DNA of 64,000 nt. Origin: Rhizobium terricola (GTDB taxonomy: Bacteria > Pseudomonadota > Alphaproteobacteria > Rhizobiales > Rhizobiaceae). The translations under genes were made by a program, and so were the position numbers. The stretch covers positions 682,001-746,000 of the forward strand of contig NZ_JABBGK010000001.1 in assembly GCF_012927355.1 (NCBI RefSeq), in the 5' to 3' direction. The notes below the pieces were generated by a model. The model worked only from the letters and a program-made list of their open reading frames with translations, searched no databases and had not been told where the DNA came from. Below, piece by piece: positions 26,237 to 35,330 of this stretch. How positions within the stretch are numbered: the first letter of the stretch is position 1; each line of letters begins with the position of its first letter.

Positions 26237-26758
26237 ATGATGAGAAGAACTGTTGCTGCTGCGGCATGCCTCGCTATGCTTTTGTCCACGTCGGTCTCGG
26301 CTCTTGCCGGCGACGGCGAATCCAGCTTCAAGGTGCCCCTGAAGACCGTGAAGCGCGATGCGGGTTTCCCGGCTCCGTCCTTCTCCAAGAGCCCCTATTC
26401 GGGCCTGATCTCCAAATACGCGAGTACCTACGGTGTTCCGGTCGCTCTCGCCCATGCGGTGGTGCGCGTTGAGAGCAACTTCAACCCGAAGGCCCGCGGC
26501 AGCGCCGGTGAGATCGGCCTGATGCAGATCAAGCCGGCGACGGCACGGATGATGGGCTATTCCGGTTCGGCCAAGGGCCTCTACGATCCCGAAACGAATA
26601 TCCGCTACGGCATGAAGTATCTGGCGGCTGCCCACGAACTCGGCGACGGACAGACCTGCTCGACGATCCTCAAATACAATGCCGGCCATGGTGCCAAGCG
26701 CATGAACCCGGTTTCCAAGCGCTATTGCGGCAAGGTCCTGGCGCTGATCGCCTCCTGA
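26237..26758 (+). CDS. Small lytic transglycosylase (SLT domain)
   Basis: A 173-residue exported protein with signal peptide residues 1-24 (cleavage near 'VSALAG'). The SLT domain covers about 55-170, with catalytic E79 in 'VVRVESNFNPKARG', 'GEIGLMQIKPATARMMGY' and 'LKYNAGHG'. It is close to the minimal size for an SLT enzyme. The start is ATG 26237 or 26240; an upstream GTG at 26138 would add 33 residues without homology. It follows the amidase gene and may work on the same wall material. Confidence 0.92.
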   Translation: MMRRTVAAAACLAMLLSTSVSALAGDGESSFKVPLKTVKRDAGFPAPSFSKSPYSGLISKYASTYGVPVALAHAVVRVESNFNPKARGSAGEIGLMQIKPATARMMGYSGSAKGLYDPETNIRYGMKYLAAAHELGDGQTCSTILKYNAGHGAKRMNPVSKRYCGKVLALIAS

Positions 26759-26846
26759 CGGGTCTCCCGGCGGGGGGCGCGACACCGGGCCGCGTGCAAG
26801 CGCCCGGTTGCCATGATATCCAGACGCCCGAGAATCGAGGGCAGGC

Positions 26847-28040
26847 ATGGCAGCGGATTTTGAGTATATCGTCATCGGTCGAGGCATGATGGGGGCGGCG
26901 GCGGCCCGCCACCTCACGCTCGAGGGCAAGCGGGTCGGGCTGATCGGACCCGACGAGCCGGCAGACAGGGTCGCCCACCAGGGTGTCTTCGCAAGCCATT
27001 ACGACGAGGCGCGGATTACCCGGACCTTTGACGACAACATGGTCTGGAGCCAGCTCGCATCGCGTTCGATCGAACGCTATGCGGCACTCGAAGGCGAAAG
27101 CGGCATCTCCTTCTTCACCGAGGCCGGCTGCCTGTTTTCCACGCTACGCCCGGGCGCCGAAGGTTACATGGCGCGCGCCGTCGCGGTCTCGGACAGGCGG
27201 GGCCTCGACGTCGAAGTGATCGCACCGGAGGCACTGCCGGCCCGGTTTCCGCATATGCGTTTCCCCAAGGACCACTACGGCTACTACGAAAAGCGCAATG
27301 CCGGCCACGTCAACCCGCGTGCGCTGGTGAAGGCGCAGGCGTTGATGGCCGAGCGTCAGGGTGCTGCGATCATTGCCGAGACGGCCGTCTCCGTCATGGA
27401 GGCTGACGGGCGGGTCGAAGTCCGGACCGCCGAGGGGCGTTGCCACACGGCCGCGCGGGTCCTCGTCGCCGCCGGCGGCTTCACCAATATCTGCTCGCTC
27501 CTGCCCGCGCCCGTCGACATGCGGGCGACGGCGCGCACGATCGTCTTCTTCGAACTCGACGCGGCCCGCCAGGCGATTTTTTCGGCGATGCCGTCGACGG
27601 TGGTCTTTGCCGAGCGTGACGAGGATCTCGTCTACATCCTGCCGCCGGTGCGTTATCCGGACGGCAAGACCTATCTCAAGATCGGCGGCGATAGCGAGAA
27701 GGCAGCCTTCGACGCGCTCGGTGCGATCGGCGACTGGTTCCGCTCCGACGGCGACCTCGACGAGGCCGCCAAGCTTCAGCGGATCGCAGTGTCGCTGATG
27801 CCGGACCTTGACGGCGTTCCGACCACCAGCGGGGCCTGCATCGCCTCCTTCACCCGGACCACCTATCCCTATGTCGGCTTCACCCGCTCTCCCAATGTTG
27901 CGGTGCTGACCGGCGGCAACTTCGTCGCGGCGAAGTGTTCGGACGAACTCGGGCGACTGGGTGCGCGCCTGCTGGTGGACGGCGGCCTGTCGGACGGCGA
28001 TTTCGCCGCGGAACTGGCGCCGCAGTACCTCTCGTCCTGA
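26847..28040 (+). CDS. FAD-dependent oxidoreductase, DAO/monomeric sarcosine-oxidase-like (copy 1)
   Basis: A 397-residue flavoprotein with dinucleotide motif 'VIGRGMMGAAAARHL' near residues 8-22. A Cys (331, in 'GACIASFT') lies where monomeric sarcosine oxidase carries covalently bound FAD ('KTCMYT'), so covalent flavin is plausible. The family oxidises secondary amines or amino acids, releasing H2O2. A second gene of the same family starts 68 bases later. The shared block 'ILPPVRYPDGKTYLKIGGD' shows that they are paralogues. The substrate is unknown. Confidence 0.88.
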   Translation: MAADFEYIVIGRGMMGAAAARHLTLEGKRVGLIGPDEPADRVAHQGVFASHYDEARITRTFDDNMVWSQLASRSIERYAALEGESGISFFTEAGCLFSTLRPGAEGYMARAVAVSDRRGLDVEVIAPEALPARFPHMRFPKDHYGYYEKRNAGHVNPRALVKAQALMAERQGAAIIAETAVSVMEADGRVEVRTAEGRCHTAARVLVAAGGFTNICSLLPAPVDMRATARTIVFFELDAARQAIFSAMPSTVVFAERDEDLVYILPPVRYPDGKTYLKIGGDSEKAAFDALGAIGDWFRSDGDLDEAAKLQRIAVSLMPDLDGVPTTSGACIASFTRTTYPYVGFTRSPNVAVLTGGNFVAAKCSDELGRLGARLLVDGGLSDGDFAAELAPQYLSS

Positions 28041-28108
28041 TTCCGCACTTGCCGGCAAGGCCTTGATCGGGAATCGCTATTGCCGAGCGCTTCGACGGGG
28101 AAAACGGC

Positions 28109-29296
28109 ATGGCCGAGACTTTCAGATACATCATCATCGGCCGCGGCATGATGGGTGCTGCGGCGGCGCGCCATCTGGCCGCGGTCACCGACGGCGTGGC
28201 CCTGATCGGCCCGGACGAGCCGAAGGATCCGGCCGGCCACGAGGGCGTTTTCGCCAGCCATTATGACGAGGCGCGGATCACCCGGACGATAGATCCCGAT
28301 CCGGTCTGGGCGCTGCTGGCGAAGCGCTCGATCGCGCGTTATCCGCAGATCGCCGCAGAGAGTGGCGTCGAGTTTTTCCACGAGGCGGGCTGCCTGATGG
28401 TCGGGCCCGAGCGGGGCGGGCGCGATCCTTACGTGGCGAACATCTGCGCGGCGGCCGAGCGGGTCGGGGCACGGACCGAGATCCTCGCCGCGGATGGTCT
28501 GGCGGCACGGTTCCCGTATTTCAGCTTCGGCACGACCTGCGAAGGCGTCTTCGAGGCAGCCGATGCGGGCTATGTCAATCCGCGCCGGCTGGTCGAGGCG
28601 CAGTCGATCCTGGCGAAGAAGGTGGGTGCGATGCTCATCCCGGAGACCGCGGTCACCGTTCGCGAGGCGTCGGGCGGTGCCGTCGTCACGACGGCCGAGG
28701 GTCGCGAGTTCAGGGCGGACAAGGTGCTGGTTGCCGCGGGCGGTTTTTCCATTGCGGAGAATCTCTTGCCGCGGCCGGTTGATCTGAAGGTTTATGCCCG
28801 CACCGTCGCCTTCTTCGAGATCCCCGACGCCGATCTCGGCCGCTTCGGCGGAATGCCGTCGCTCATCCATCAGCCCGACGATCCGGCGGATCACATCTAC
28901 CTGCTTCCGCCGGTCCGCTATCCCGACGGCAAGACCTACCTGAAGATCGGCGGCGACCCCGACGACCTGCTGCTGCCGAGCGAGCCGGAGGTCCGTTCAT
29001 GGTTCCGCAGCGGCGGCCGGGTCAGCACCCGCGACCATCTGTGGCGGATCGTCGAAGGACTGGTCCCGGACCTCGCCGGCACGGCTCCCACGATGGCCGC
29101 CTGCGTCACCTCGTTCACGCCGGGCAACTATCCGGCGATCGGCGCGGTCAGTAATTGCATTTCGGTTCTGACCGGTGGCTGTGGCGCGGCGGCGAAGAGT
29201 TCCGACGAAATCGGTCGGCTCGGTGCGGAATTGCTGATCGAGGGGCGGATCCTGGACGAGACCTATGGGGCGGTTTTTGCCCCTTCCTTCCGCTGA
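28109..29296 (+). CDS. FAD-dependent oxidoreductase, DAO/monomeric sarcosine-oxidase-like (copy 2)
   Basis: A 395-residue paralogue of the gene just upstream, with 'IIGRGMMGAAAARHL', 'GVFASHYDEARITRTID' and 'LLPPVRYPDGKTYLKIGGD' in register. Cys332 ('AACVTSFT') occupies the putative covalent-FAD position. The C-terminal flavin-contact loop differs between copies ('LTGGNFVAAKCSDE' in copy 1, 'LTGGCGAAAKSSDE' here), which may mean different substrates or flavin environments. Tandem order and similar length point to gene duplication followed by divergence. Confidence 0.88.
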   Translation: MAETFRYIIIGRGMMGAAAARHLAAVTDGVALIGPDEPKDPAGHEGVFASHYDEARITRTIDPDPVWALLAKRSIARYPQIAAESGVEFFHEAGCLMVGPERGGRDPYVANICAAAERVGARTEILAADGLAARFPYFSFGTTCEGVFEAADAGYVNPRRLVEAQSILAKKVGAMLIPETAVTVREASGGAVVTTAEGREFRADKVLVAAGGFSIAENLLPRPVDLKVYARTVAFFEIPDADLGRFGGMPSLIHQPDDPADHIYLLPPVRYPDGKTYLKIGGDPDDLLLPSEPEVRSWFRSGGRVSTRDHLWRIVEGLVPDLAGTAPTMAACVTSFTPGNYPAIGAVSNCISVLTGGCGAAAKSSDEIGRLGAELLIEGRILDETYGAVFAPSFR

Positions 29297-29377
29297 CTGT
29301 TCACCATCCGGGGACGACGTCCGGTCGGGTGGTCGTTTTTGGTGGCTTTCGCCGATCCGCTCGTTTAAGGACGCGGT

Positions 29378-29777
29378 GCCAGTTGGCCGGGCAGCCGCGC
29401 TCTACCAATGCCGAAAGGCGGTAGGGTGAGGAAAGTCCGGGCTCCACGGAGACACGGTGCCGGATAACGTCCGGCGGGGGCGACCTCAGGGAAAGTGCCA
29501 CAGAAAGCAAACCGCCCTGCATGCAGGGTAAGGGTGAAAGGGTGGGGTAAGAGCCCACCGCGTCGCTGGCAACAGGGACGGCACGGTAAACCCCACCGGG
29601 AGCAAGACCGAATAGGGATGACGCGGGTGTCGCGCAAGCGGTGCCACAGCCTGTTTCCGGGCCAGTCATCCGGGTGGGTTGCGTGAGGCAGCGTGCAAAC
29701 GCTGTCCCAGATGAATGGCTGCCACGTTCCGGGAAACCGGAGCCATACAGAACCCGGCTTACAGGCCAACTGGCGAT
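29378..29777 (+). ncRNA. rnpB: RNase P RNA (type A)
   Basis: The conserved core GAGGAAAGTCCGGGCTCC starts at 29428, and the matching 3' part includes GGCTTACAGGCCAACTGG near 29757-29773. Helix P1 is closed by GCCAGTTGGCC (29378-29388) pairing with GGCCAACTGGC (29764-29774). Internal ACAGAAA near 29500 and the overall length of about 400 bases fit the bacterial type A ribozyme that matures tRNA 5' ends. The exact ends are uncertain by some bases. No protein gene overlaps it; frames here are shadows. Confidence 0.96.
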
Positions 29778-29919
29778 TTTCCCCGACCTTCGACGAGAGC
29801 TGATCGGCGCGATTCAGCCGACGAATCCAACATGCTGAAAAACTGCGTGAAATTCTGTTTCCGGGAGTCCAGCCTCGGTCAAGCTACAGGGTGAAAAAGC
29901 GCTGCTGAGACAGGCGTTT

Positions 29920-29951
29920 CTAACCATTTGTTAAGCTTAACCGCTTATCAA
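29920..29951. promoter_or_regulatory. Two adjoining near-consensus CtrA-type sites upstream of mraZ
   Basis: CTAA-N7-TTAA (29920-29934) and TTAA-N7-TCAA (29937-29951) each differ by one base from TTAA-N7-TTAA and are two bases apart. The inner half-sites form the palindrome GTTAAGCTTAAC. They lie about 240 bases upstream of mraZ and just before the MraZ repeats. Confidence 0.35.
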
Positions 29952-29986
29952 TATTTGAATCCCGAAGGGGTGTGCAGAAGCCTCTG

Positions 29987-30021
29987 TCCCATTGACGCCC
30001 ATGTAGTCCCATGTTATCCCA
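29987..30021 (-). promoter_or_regulatory. MraZ-binding repeats (four TGGG boxes)
   Basis: On the minus strand four pentamers read TGGGA, TGGGA, TGGGC and TGGGA (plus-strand positions 30017, 30007, 29997 and 29987), spaced exactly ten bases apart. This is the known arrangement of MraZ operators in front of dcw clusters, and mraZ is the next gene. A long leader of about 165 bases separates it from the mraZ start. Confidence 0.85.
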
Positions 30022-30188
30022 TAATCGTACCGTTGAGGGGCCGATCGAGGCTCCGGAAATCACAGTCGGAAGCGGATCGGTCGCAGCGAAACATGCGACG
30101 GTTCCGGAGCTTTTCGAGGGTGCTGCGGTTCGGTTGATTTCCAGTTTCCGGGGGCGGGGTTTCCGCTCTCCGTCAGAAAGGGGCGCGG

Positions 30189-30638
30189 TTGGTTGGCGTG
30201 AACCGCTTCCTGTCCAATGCGACAAACAGGATCGATGCGAAGGGGCGGGTTTCCGTGCCGGCGGCCTTTCGTTCCGTGCTTGCGCAGCGGGATATTCAGG
30301 AGCTCTACTGCATTCAGGACTTCGTGTTTCCGGCGATCACCATCGGCGGGCCCGATCTCTTGGAGCGCTACGAGAGGCAGATTTCAGCCGGAGATCCTTT
30401 CGCGATCGACGGGAACGAGATGTCGCTGCTGGTTCATGGTGGGGGCGTCTTCATGAAACTCGACGCCGAAGGGCGTCTGATGGTCACGGATTTCATTCGG
30501 GACTTCACCGGGATTTCGACGGAGGTCTGCTTCGTCGGGCGTTCGGATCATTTTCAGCTTTGGCAGCCGCAGGCCTTTCACGAGGCGCAGGCGGCGGCGA
30601 GGGAAGGGCGCAGGCTGCGAGGACTGCAACCTTCATAA
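30189..30638 (+). CDS. mraZ: Transcriptional regulator MraZ
   Basis: A 149-residue protein with two SpoVT/AbrB-like halves ('[19 protein letters not shown]' and '[18 protein letters not shown]'). MraZ oligomers bind tandem TGGG repeats and repress their own dcw operon; such repeats lie upstream. TTG 30189 has AAGGGG five bases before it. GTG 30198 would give the VNRFLSN start usual in rhizobial MraZ but has a poorly spaced ribosome site; either is possible. It is the first gene of the dcw cluster. Confidence 0.95.
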   Translation: MVGVNRFLSNATNRIDAKGRVSVPAAFRSVLAQRDIQELYCIQDFVFPAITIGGPDLLERYERQISAGDPFAIDGNEMSLLVHGGGVFMKLDAEGRLMVTDFIRDFTGISTEVCFVGRSDHFQLWQPQAFHEAQAAAREGRRLRGLQPS

Positions 30639-30652
30639 GACGGGGAAACGGA

Positions 30653-31678
30653 ATGGCGGCGAATCCAGGCGGAGGTTCAACTGAAGCCGATGGCGGACCG
30701 GTTCGTCACATTCCGGTCCTCCTGTCCGAGGTGGTCGAGGCTTTGGAGCCCCGGTCCGGCAAGGTGATCCTGGACGGCACCTTTGGTGCGGGCGGCTATA
30801 CGTCCGCCATTCTTGGCGCCGGCGCCGAGGTGATCGCGCTCGACCGTGATCCGACGGCGATTGCTGCCGGTCAGGCGCTCGTTGATGCGAGCGGTGGTCG
30901 GCTCAAGCTTCATCATACGCAGTTTTCGCATCTGGCCGATTTTGCCCCTGAAGGTGGCCTGGACGGTGTCGTGCTCGACATCGGCGTCTCGTCGATGCAG
31001 ATCGACGAGGCCGATCGCGGCTTTTCCTTCCAGAGGAACGGCCCGCTCGACATGCGCATGTCGGCTTCAGGCGTATCGGCGGCCGATGTGGTCAATCGCG
31101 CCAAGGTCGGTGACCTGATCCGCATCTTCGGCTTTCTCGGTGAGGAAAAGCAGGCGGGCCGCATCGCGCGGGCAATCGAGAAGCAGCGCGCCAAGGAACC
31201 GTTCCGCACGACGCGCGATCTTGCCGGCCTCATCGAAGTCGTCACCCCGCGCAAGGCCAAGGACAAGATCCATCCGGCGACCCGCGTCTTTCAGGCGCTT
31301 CGCATCTTCGTCAACGACGAACTCGGCGAGCTCGCCCAGGCGCTCTTTGCCGCCGAGCGTGCGCTGAAGCCGGGCGGGCGGCTGGTCGTGGTCACCTTCC
31401 ATTCGCTGGAAGACCGCATCGTCAAGAAGTTCTTCTCCGAGCGCTCCGGCAAGGCTTCGGGCTCGCGCCACCTGCCGATGGCGGTGACGCGCCCGGCAAC
31501 CTTCGAGCCGATCGGCAAGGGCATGGTTGCGGCAAGCGAAGCCGAGGCGGAGGTCAATCCGCGCGCCCGCTCCGCCAAGCTCAGAGCCGGGCTGCGCACG
31601 GATGCGCCGGCGGAAAAGGCCGATATGTCGATCTTCGACCTTCCGGATCTCGCCAGCCTTGAGAAGATCGGAGTCTGA
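30653..31678 (+). CDS. rsmH: 16S rRNA (cytosine(1402)-N4)-methyltransferase RsmH
   Basis: A 341-residue SAM methyltransferase, formerly MraW. Motifs are '[15 protein letters not shown]', the SAM loop '[14 protein letters not shown]', '[22 protein letters not shown]' and '[15 protein letters not shown]'. It methylates C1402 at the ribosomal P site. It starts at ATG 30653 with GGGGAA upstream. The frame stays open back to 30011, but that part covers mraZ in another frame. It is the second gene of the dcw operon; ftsL follows after three bases. Confidence 0.97.
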   Translation: MAANPGGGSTEADGGPVRHIPVLLSEVVEALEPRSGKVILDGTFGAGGYTSAILGAGAEVIALDRDPTAIAAGQALVDASGGRLKLHHTQFSHLADFAPEGGLDGVVLDIGVSSMQIDEADRGFSFQRNGPLDMRMSASGVSAADVVNRAKVGDLIRIFGFLGEEKQAGRIARAIEKQRAKEPFRTTRDLAGLIEVVTPRKAKDKIHPATRVFQALRIFVNDELGELAQALFAAERALKPGGRLVVVTFHSLEDRIVKKFFSERSGKASGSRHLPMAVTRPATFEPIGKGMVAASEAEAEVNPRARSAKLRAGLRTDAPAEKADMSIFDLPDLASLEKIGV

Positions 31679-31681
31679 CCG

Positions 31682-32056
31682 ATGCTGAGAACCATCGACA
31701 TCATCATGATCGGTGCCATGGCGGCGGCGGCGGCCGTCACCTACCAGATCAAGCATCACACCGACAACAAGCTGGAAGAGGTTCGCCGTATCGAGGCCGA
31801 GATCAAGCTTGAGAAGGACACGATCGAGCTGCTCAGGGCGGACTGGGCGCTGCTCACCCAGCCGAACCGCCTGGAGCGGCTCACCAAGGTCTATGCGGCG
31901 GAGCTGAAGCTCGAGCCGACGGCGCCGGAACAGCTGGCGCGCCCGGTCGAACTGCCCATGCCCAAGGACCAGGTGCCGAAGCCCGAAGTGGCCGAAGGTG
32001 AAAAGTCGAAGGATCCGGTTTCGGATCTCATCACAACCGGATCGGTGAAACCCTGA
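31682..32056 (+). CDS. ftsL: Cell division protein FtsL
   Basis: A 124-residue bitopic protein: one membrane helix (about 5-22), then a coiled-coil region (about 28-70; 'KLEEVRRIEAEIKLEKDTIELLRADWALL') and a Pro/Glu-rich tail. 'LTQPNRLERLTKVYAAELKL' is typical of alphaproteobacterial FtsL. It connects FtsQ and FtsB to FtsW-FtsI and helps activate septal synthesis. It is placed between rsmH and ftsI as expected; its stop shares one base with the ftsI start. Confidence 0.93.
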   Translation: MLRTIDIIMIGAMAAAAAVTYQIKHHTDNKLEEVRRIEAEIKLEKDTIELLRADWALLTQPNRLERLTKVYAAELKLEPTAPEQLARPVELPMPKDQVPKPEVAEGEKSKDPVSDLITTGSVKP

Positions 32057-33807
32057 TGACGTTTCTCTCACGAATCATGTTGTTGAAGAGCCGGGCGCAT
32101 TTTTCGACCGACGTGCAGCGCGGCGGAACGACCATGAACGGCGTAGCGTTCAAGGGGACCGGCAAGCGCAAGACCGAAATGGCGCGCCGGCGTGTCGGCC
32201 TGATGATCGCCGGCTTCACCGCCGTCTATGCCGTCATCGGCGGTCGTCTCGTCCAGTACGGCTATGCCCAGCCGGAGGTGACGTCGAGCATCCTGCCCGC
32301 CGACCGTCTGATGGCGTCGCGTCCGGATATCCTCGACCGCAACGGCGAGGTACTGGCGACCGACATCCGTACCGTGTCCCTGTTTGCCGAGCCTCACAAG
32401 ATCGTCGATCCGGATGAAGCGGTCGAGAAGCTCGCGACGGTGCTGACCGATCTCGACATCAAGGGCACCTACAAGAAGCTTTCCAATCCGCAGTCGCATT
32501 TCCAGTGGCTGCGCCGCCAGCTGACGCCGAAGCAGCAGAGCCAGATCCTGGCACTCGGCATCCCGGGCATCGGCTTCCGTCCGGAGAAGCGACGCTTCTA
32601 TCCGGGCGGCTCGACCGCGTCGCATATCGTCGGTTACGTCAATATCGACAACCACGGCATGAGCGGGATGGAGAAGTATATCGACAACCAGGGGCTGGCC
32701 GATCTCCGCGACCTCGGTATGACGAGCGACGGGCCGCTCGAACCGGTCAAGCTGTCGATCGATCTCCGCGTGCAGAACATTCTTCACGACGTGGTTTCCG
32801 AGGCGATCACGAAGTTCGAGGCGCTGGGTGCCGGTGGCGTGGTCCTCGACACCCATACCGGCGAAGTTCTCGCCATGGTGTCGATGCCGGATTTCGATCC
32901 GAACAATCCGGCCGCCAGCGCCCAGGAAGGCTGGCTCAACCGCATGTCGAACGGCACGTTCGAAATGGGTTCGACCTTCAAGTCCTTCACGCTGGCCATG
33001 GGGCTCGACGAGGGCAAGGTGACGCTCAACGATACGGTCGATGCGCGCTATCCCATCCGTATCGGCGGCTTCACCATCCAGGACTTCCACGGCAAGCACC
33101 GGGTGCTGACTGTGCCGGAAATCTTCCAGTACTCCTCCAACATCGGCACCGCGAAGATCGCCGACATGGTGGGAACGGAAGCGCACAAGGCGTTTCTGGC
33201 GAAGCTCGGCCTGACGACGCGCATGAAGACGGAACTGCCTGAGGTCGCCATGCCCAGCCAGCCGCGCGAATGGAAGAAGATCAGCTCCATCACCATCTCT
33301 TTCGGCCACGGCGTCTCCACCACGCCGCTGCAGACCGCGGTCGCGGGCGTCGCGCTGGTCAATGGCGGCAAGCTCGTGCCCCCGACATTCCTGCCGCGGA
33401 CGCAGGAAGAGGCGGATCAGGTCGCGACCCAGGTCATCCAGCCGTCGACCAGCAAGGACATGCGCTATCTCTTCCTGGTGAACGGGGTGAAGGGCTCCGG
33501 CAGGAACGCACGTGTCGACGGCTTCAACGTCGGCGGCAAGACCGGTACGGCCGACAAGGTGGTCAACGGCCGCTATGTCGGCGACAAGAACTTCAACGCC
33601 TTTCTTGCCGCGTTCCCGATCGACAATCCCCGCTATGTCGTCCTGACCGTCATCGACGAGCCGAAGACGGACAAGGGCAACGGTGCGGCACTTGCCGGTA
33701 CCTCGGCCGCTCCGATGGCCGGCGACGTCATCCGCAGAAGCGCCGCAATTCTCGGTGTAGAACCGAAATTCGGGGAAGACGGTTCTGCCTTGCTCGTCTC
33801 TTATTAA
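32056..33807 (+). CDS. ftsI: Peptidoglycan D,D-transpeptidase FtsI (PBP3)
   Basis: A 583-residue class B penicillin-binding protein. It has a cytoplasmic N-terminus, a membrane helix at about 46-66, a dimerisation domain at about 70-220 and a transpeptidase domain at about 235-570. The active site has S306 and K309 (STFK), SSN at 360-362 and KTG at 495-497. It crosslinks septal peptidoglycan with FtsW. It overlaps ftsL by one base (TGATG). All catalytic motifs are intact. Confidence 0.97.
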   Translation: MTFLSRIMLLKSRAHFSTDVQRGGTTMNGVAFKGTGKRKTEMARRRVGLMIAGFTAVYAVIGGRLVQYGYAQPEVTSSILPADRLMASRPDILDRNGEVLATDIRTVSLFAEPHKIVDPDEAVEKLATVLTDLDIKGTYKKLSNPQSHFQWLRRQLTPKQQSQILALGIPGIGFRPEKRRFYPGGSTASHIVGYVNIDNHGMSGMEKYIDNQGLADLRDLGMTSDGPLEPVKLSIDLRVQNILHDVVSEAITKFEALGAGGVVLDTHTGEVLAMVSMPDFDPNNPAASAQEGWLNRMSNGTFEMGSTFKSFTLAMGLDEGKVTLNDTVDARYPIRIGGFTIQDFHGKHRVLTVPEIFQYSSNIGTAKIADMVGTEAHKAFLAKLGLTTRMKTELPEVAMPSQPREWKKISSITISFGHGVSTTPLQTAVAGVALVNGGKLVPPTFLPRTQEEADQVATQVIQPSTSKDMRYLFLVNGVKGSGRNARVDGFNVGGKTGTADKVVNGRYVGDKNFNAFLAAFPIDNPRYVVLTVIDEPKTDKGNGAALAGTSAAPMAGDVIRRSAAILGVEPKFGEDGSALLVSY

Positions 33808-33869
33808 AGCAAACCTCAATTCAGGAGGCGATTCGCCGTAGTCGCCTCCCAGCAGTGGACGAATGAACG

Positions 33870-35330
33870 ATGTTGGTGCGGGATCTGGCGGGCGTTGAGT
33901 TTCAGGAGCAGGTGGGCAGGGCCGGGGAGACGGTCGGCGCCATCGAGATCTCCGGTCTTTCCGCCGACAGCCGCAAGATCGTGCCCGGCATGATGTTCGT
34001 CGCCCTGTCCGGCTCCAAGGCCGACGGTGCCGCCTTCGTTGCCGACGCCGTCGGTCGCGGCGCCGCAGTGGTGGTGGCCAGCCATTCGGTCGAGGCGTCC
34101 GTACCGGTGATCGTCGTCGACAATCCGCGCCGCTTCCTTGCACTTGCCTCCGCCAATTTCCACGGCCGCCAGCCCGCGACGATGGTTGCCGTGACCGGCA
34201 CCGCCGGCAAGACATCGGTTGCCTCCTTCACACGGCAGATCTGGGCGCATGCCGGCCTCTTGGCAGCGCAGATCGGTACCACCGGCGTCGTGTCGCCGAC
34301 GCGCAACGACTACGGGTCGCTGACCACGCCGGATCCGATCGCCCTTCATGCGCTGCTTGCCGAGCTTGCCGACGAGGGCGTGACCCATGCGGCTATGGAA
34401 GCCTCCAGCCACGGACTCGACCAGAGCCGCCTCGACGGCGTGAAGCTTTCAGCCGCCGCCTTCACCAATCTCGGCCGTGATCACATGGATTATCATCCGA
34501 CGGTCGAAGACTACATGGCCGCCAAGATGCGGCTCTTCGATACGCTTCTGCCCAAGGGGTCCCCGGCCGTCATCTTCGCCGACGATGCCTGGTCGGCCGA
34601 GGCGATCCGCGTCGCCACCGAGTCCGGTCACGAGGTCCTGACGGTAGGTCGGCAGGGAACGTTCCTCGCGCTCAAACGGGTCGAGCATTTCCGCCACAAG
34701 CAGGTCGCCGAGGTCCATCACGACGGCGAGATCTACGAGGTGCATATTCCGCTCGCCGGCGATTTCCAGGTCGCCAATGCGCTGGTCGCCGCCGGTCTTG
34801 CAATCGCGACCGGTGTTCCGGCCGCCGTTGCGATGAAGGCGCTCGAAAAACTGGTCGGCGCGTCCGGCCGTCTCGAACTGGTCGGCCAGACCAGGGACGG
34901 CGCGCTCGCCTATGTCGACTACGCCCACAAGCCGGATGCGCTTGAAAACGTGCTGACATCGGTCCGGCCGTTTACCACCGGCCGCGTGATCACGGTGTTC
35001 GGTTGCGGCGGCGACCGCGACAAGGGCAAGCGCCCGATCATGGGCGAGATCGCCTGCCGGCTCGCCGATATCGTCATCGTCACCGACGACAATCCTCGCT
35101 CGGAGGTGCCGGCGGTGATCCGCTCGGAAATCATGGCGGCGGCGCCGAAGGGCATCGAGATCGGCGACCGGGCGCAGGCGATCCGCGCCGGTGTGGCGAT
35201 GCTCGCCGCCGGCGACACGCTGATCGTTGCAGGCAAGGGGCATGAGGAGGGCCAGACGGTCGGCGAGGTGACGCTGCCGTTCTCGGATCATGCCGAATTG
35301 CGCAAGGCATTGGAGGAGTTTGCACATTGA
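33870..35330 (+). CDS. murE: UDP-MurNAc-tripeptide ligase MurE (meso-diaminopimelate-adding)
   Basis: A 486-residue Mur ligase. DNPR at 407-410 is the signature for meso-diaminopimelate as the added amino acid. The ATP loop reads TGTAGKTS (109-116), where most Mur ligases have GTNGK; the Lys and Thr that bind phosphate are kept. '[18 protein letters not shown]' and '[17 protein letters not shown]' are MurE blocks. It adds the third residue of the stem peptide in the cytoplasm. murF begins within its stop codon. Confidence 0.96.
   Translation: MLVRDLAGVEFQEQVGRAGETVGAIEISGLSADSRKIVPGMMFVALSGSKADGAAFVADAVGRGAAVVVASHSVEASVPVIVVDNPRRFLALASANFHGRQPATMVAVTGTAGKTSVASFTRQIWAHAGLLAAQIGTTGVVSPTRNDYGSLTTPDPIALHALLAELADEGVTHAAMEASSHGLDQSRLDGVKLSAAAFTNLGRDHMDYHPTVEDYMAAKMRLFDTLLPKGSPAVIFADDAWSAEAIRVATESGHEVLTVGRQGTFLALKRVEHFRHKQVAEVHHDGEIYEVHIPLAGDFQVANALVAAGLAIATGVPAAVAMKALEKLVGASGRLELVGQTRDGALAYVDYAHKPDALENVLTSVRPFTTGRVITVFGCGGDRDKGKRPIMGEIACRLADIVIVTDDNPRSEVPAVIRSEIMAAAPKGIEIGDRAQAIRAGVAMLAAGDTLIVAGKGHEEGQTVGEVTLPFSDHAELRKALEEFAH

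Noticed and set aside
29301..29838. Protein frames on both strands over the RNase P region
   Set aside because: The sequence is rnpB; the frames hold no domains and cross conserved RNA elements.
30011..30652. Long N-terminal extension of rsmH
   Set aside because: It overlaps mraZ in another frame and has no homology; the normal RsmH start is at 30653.
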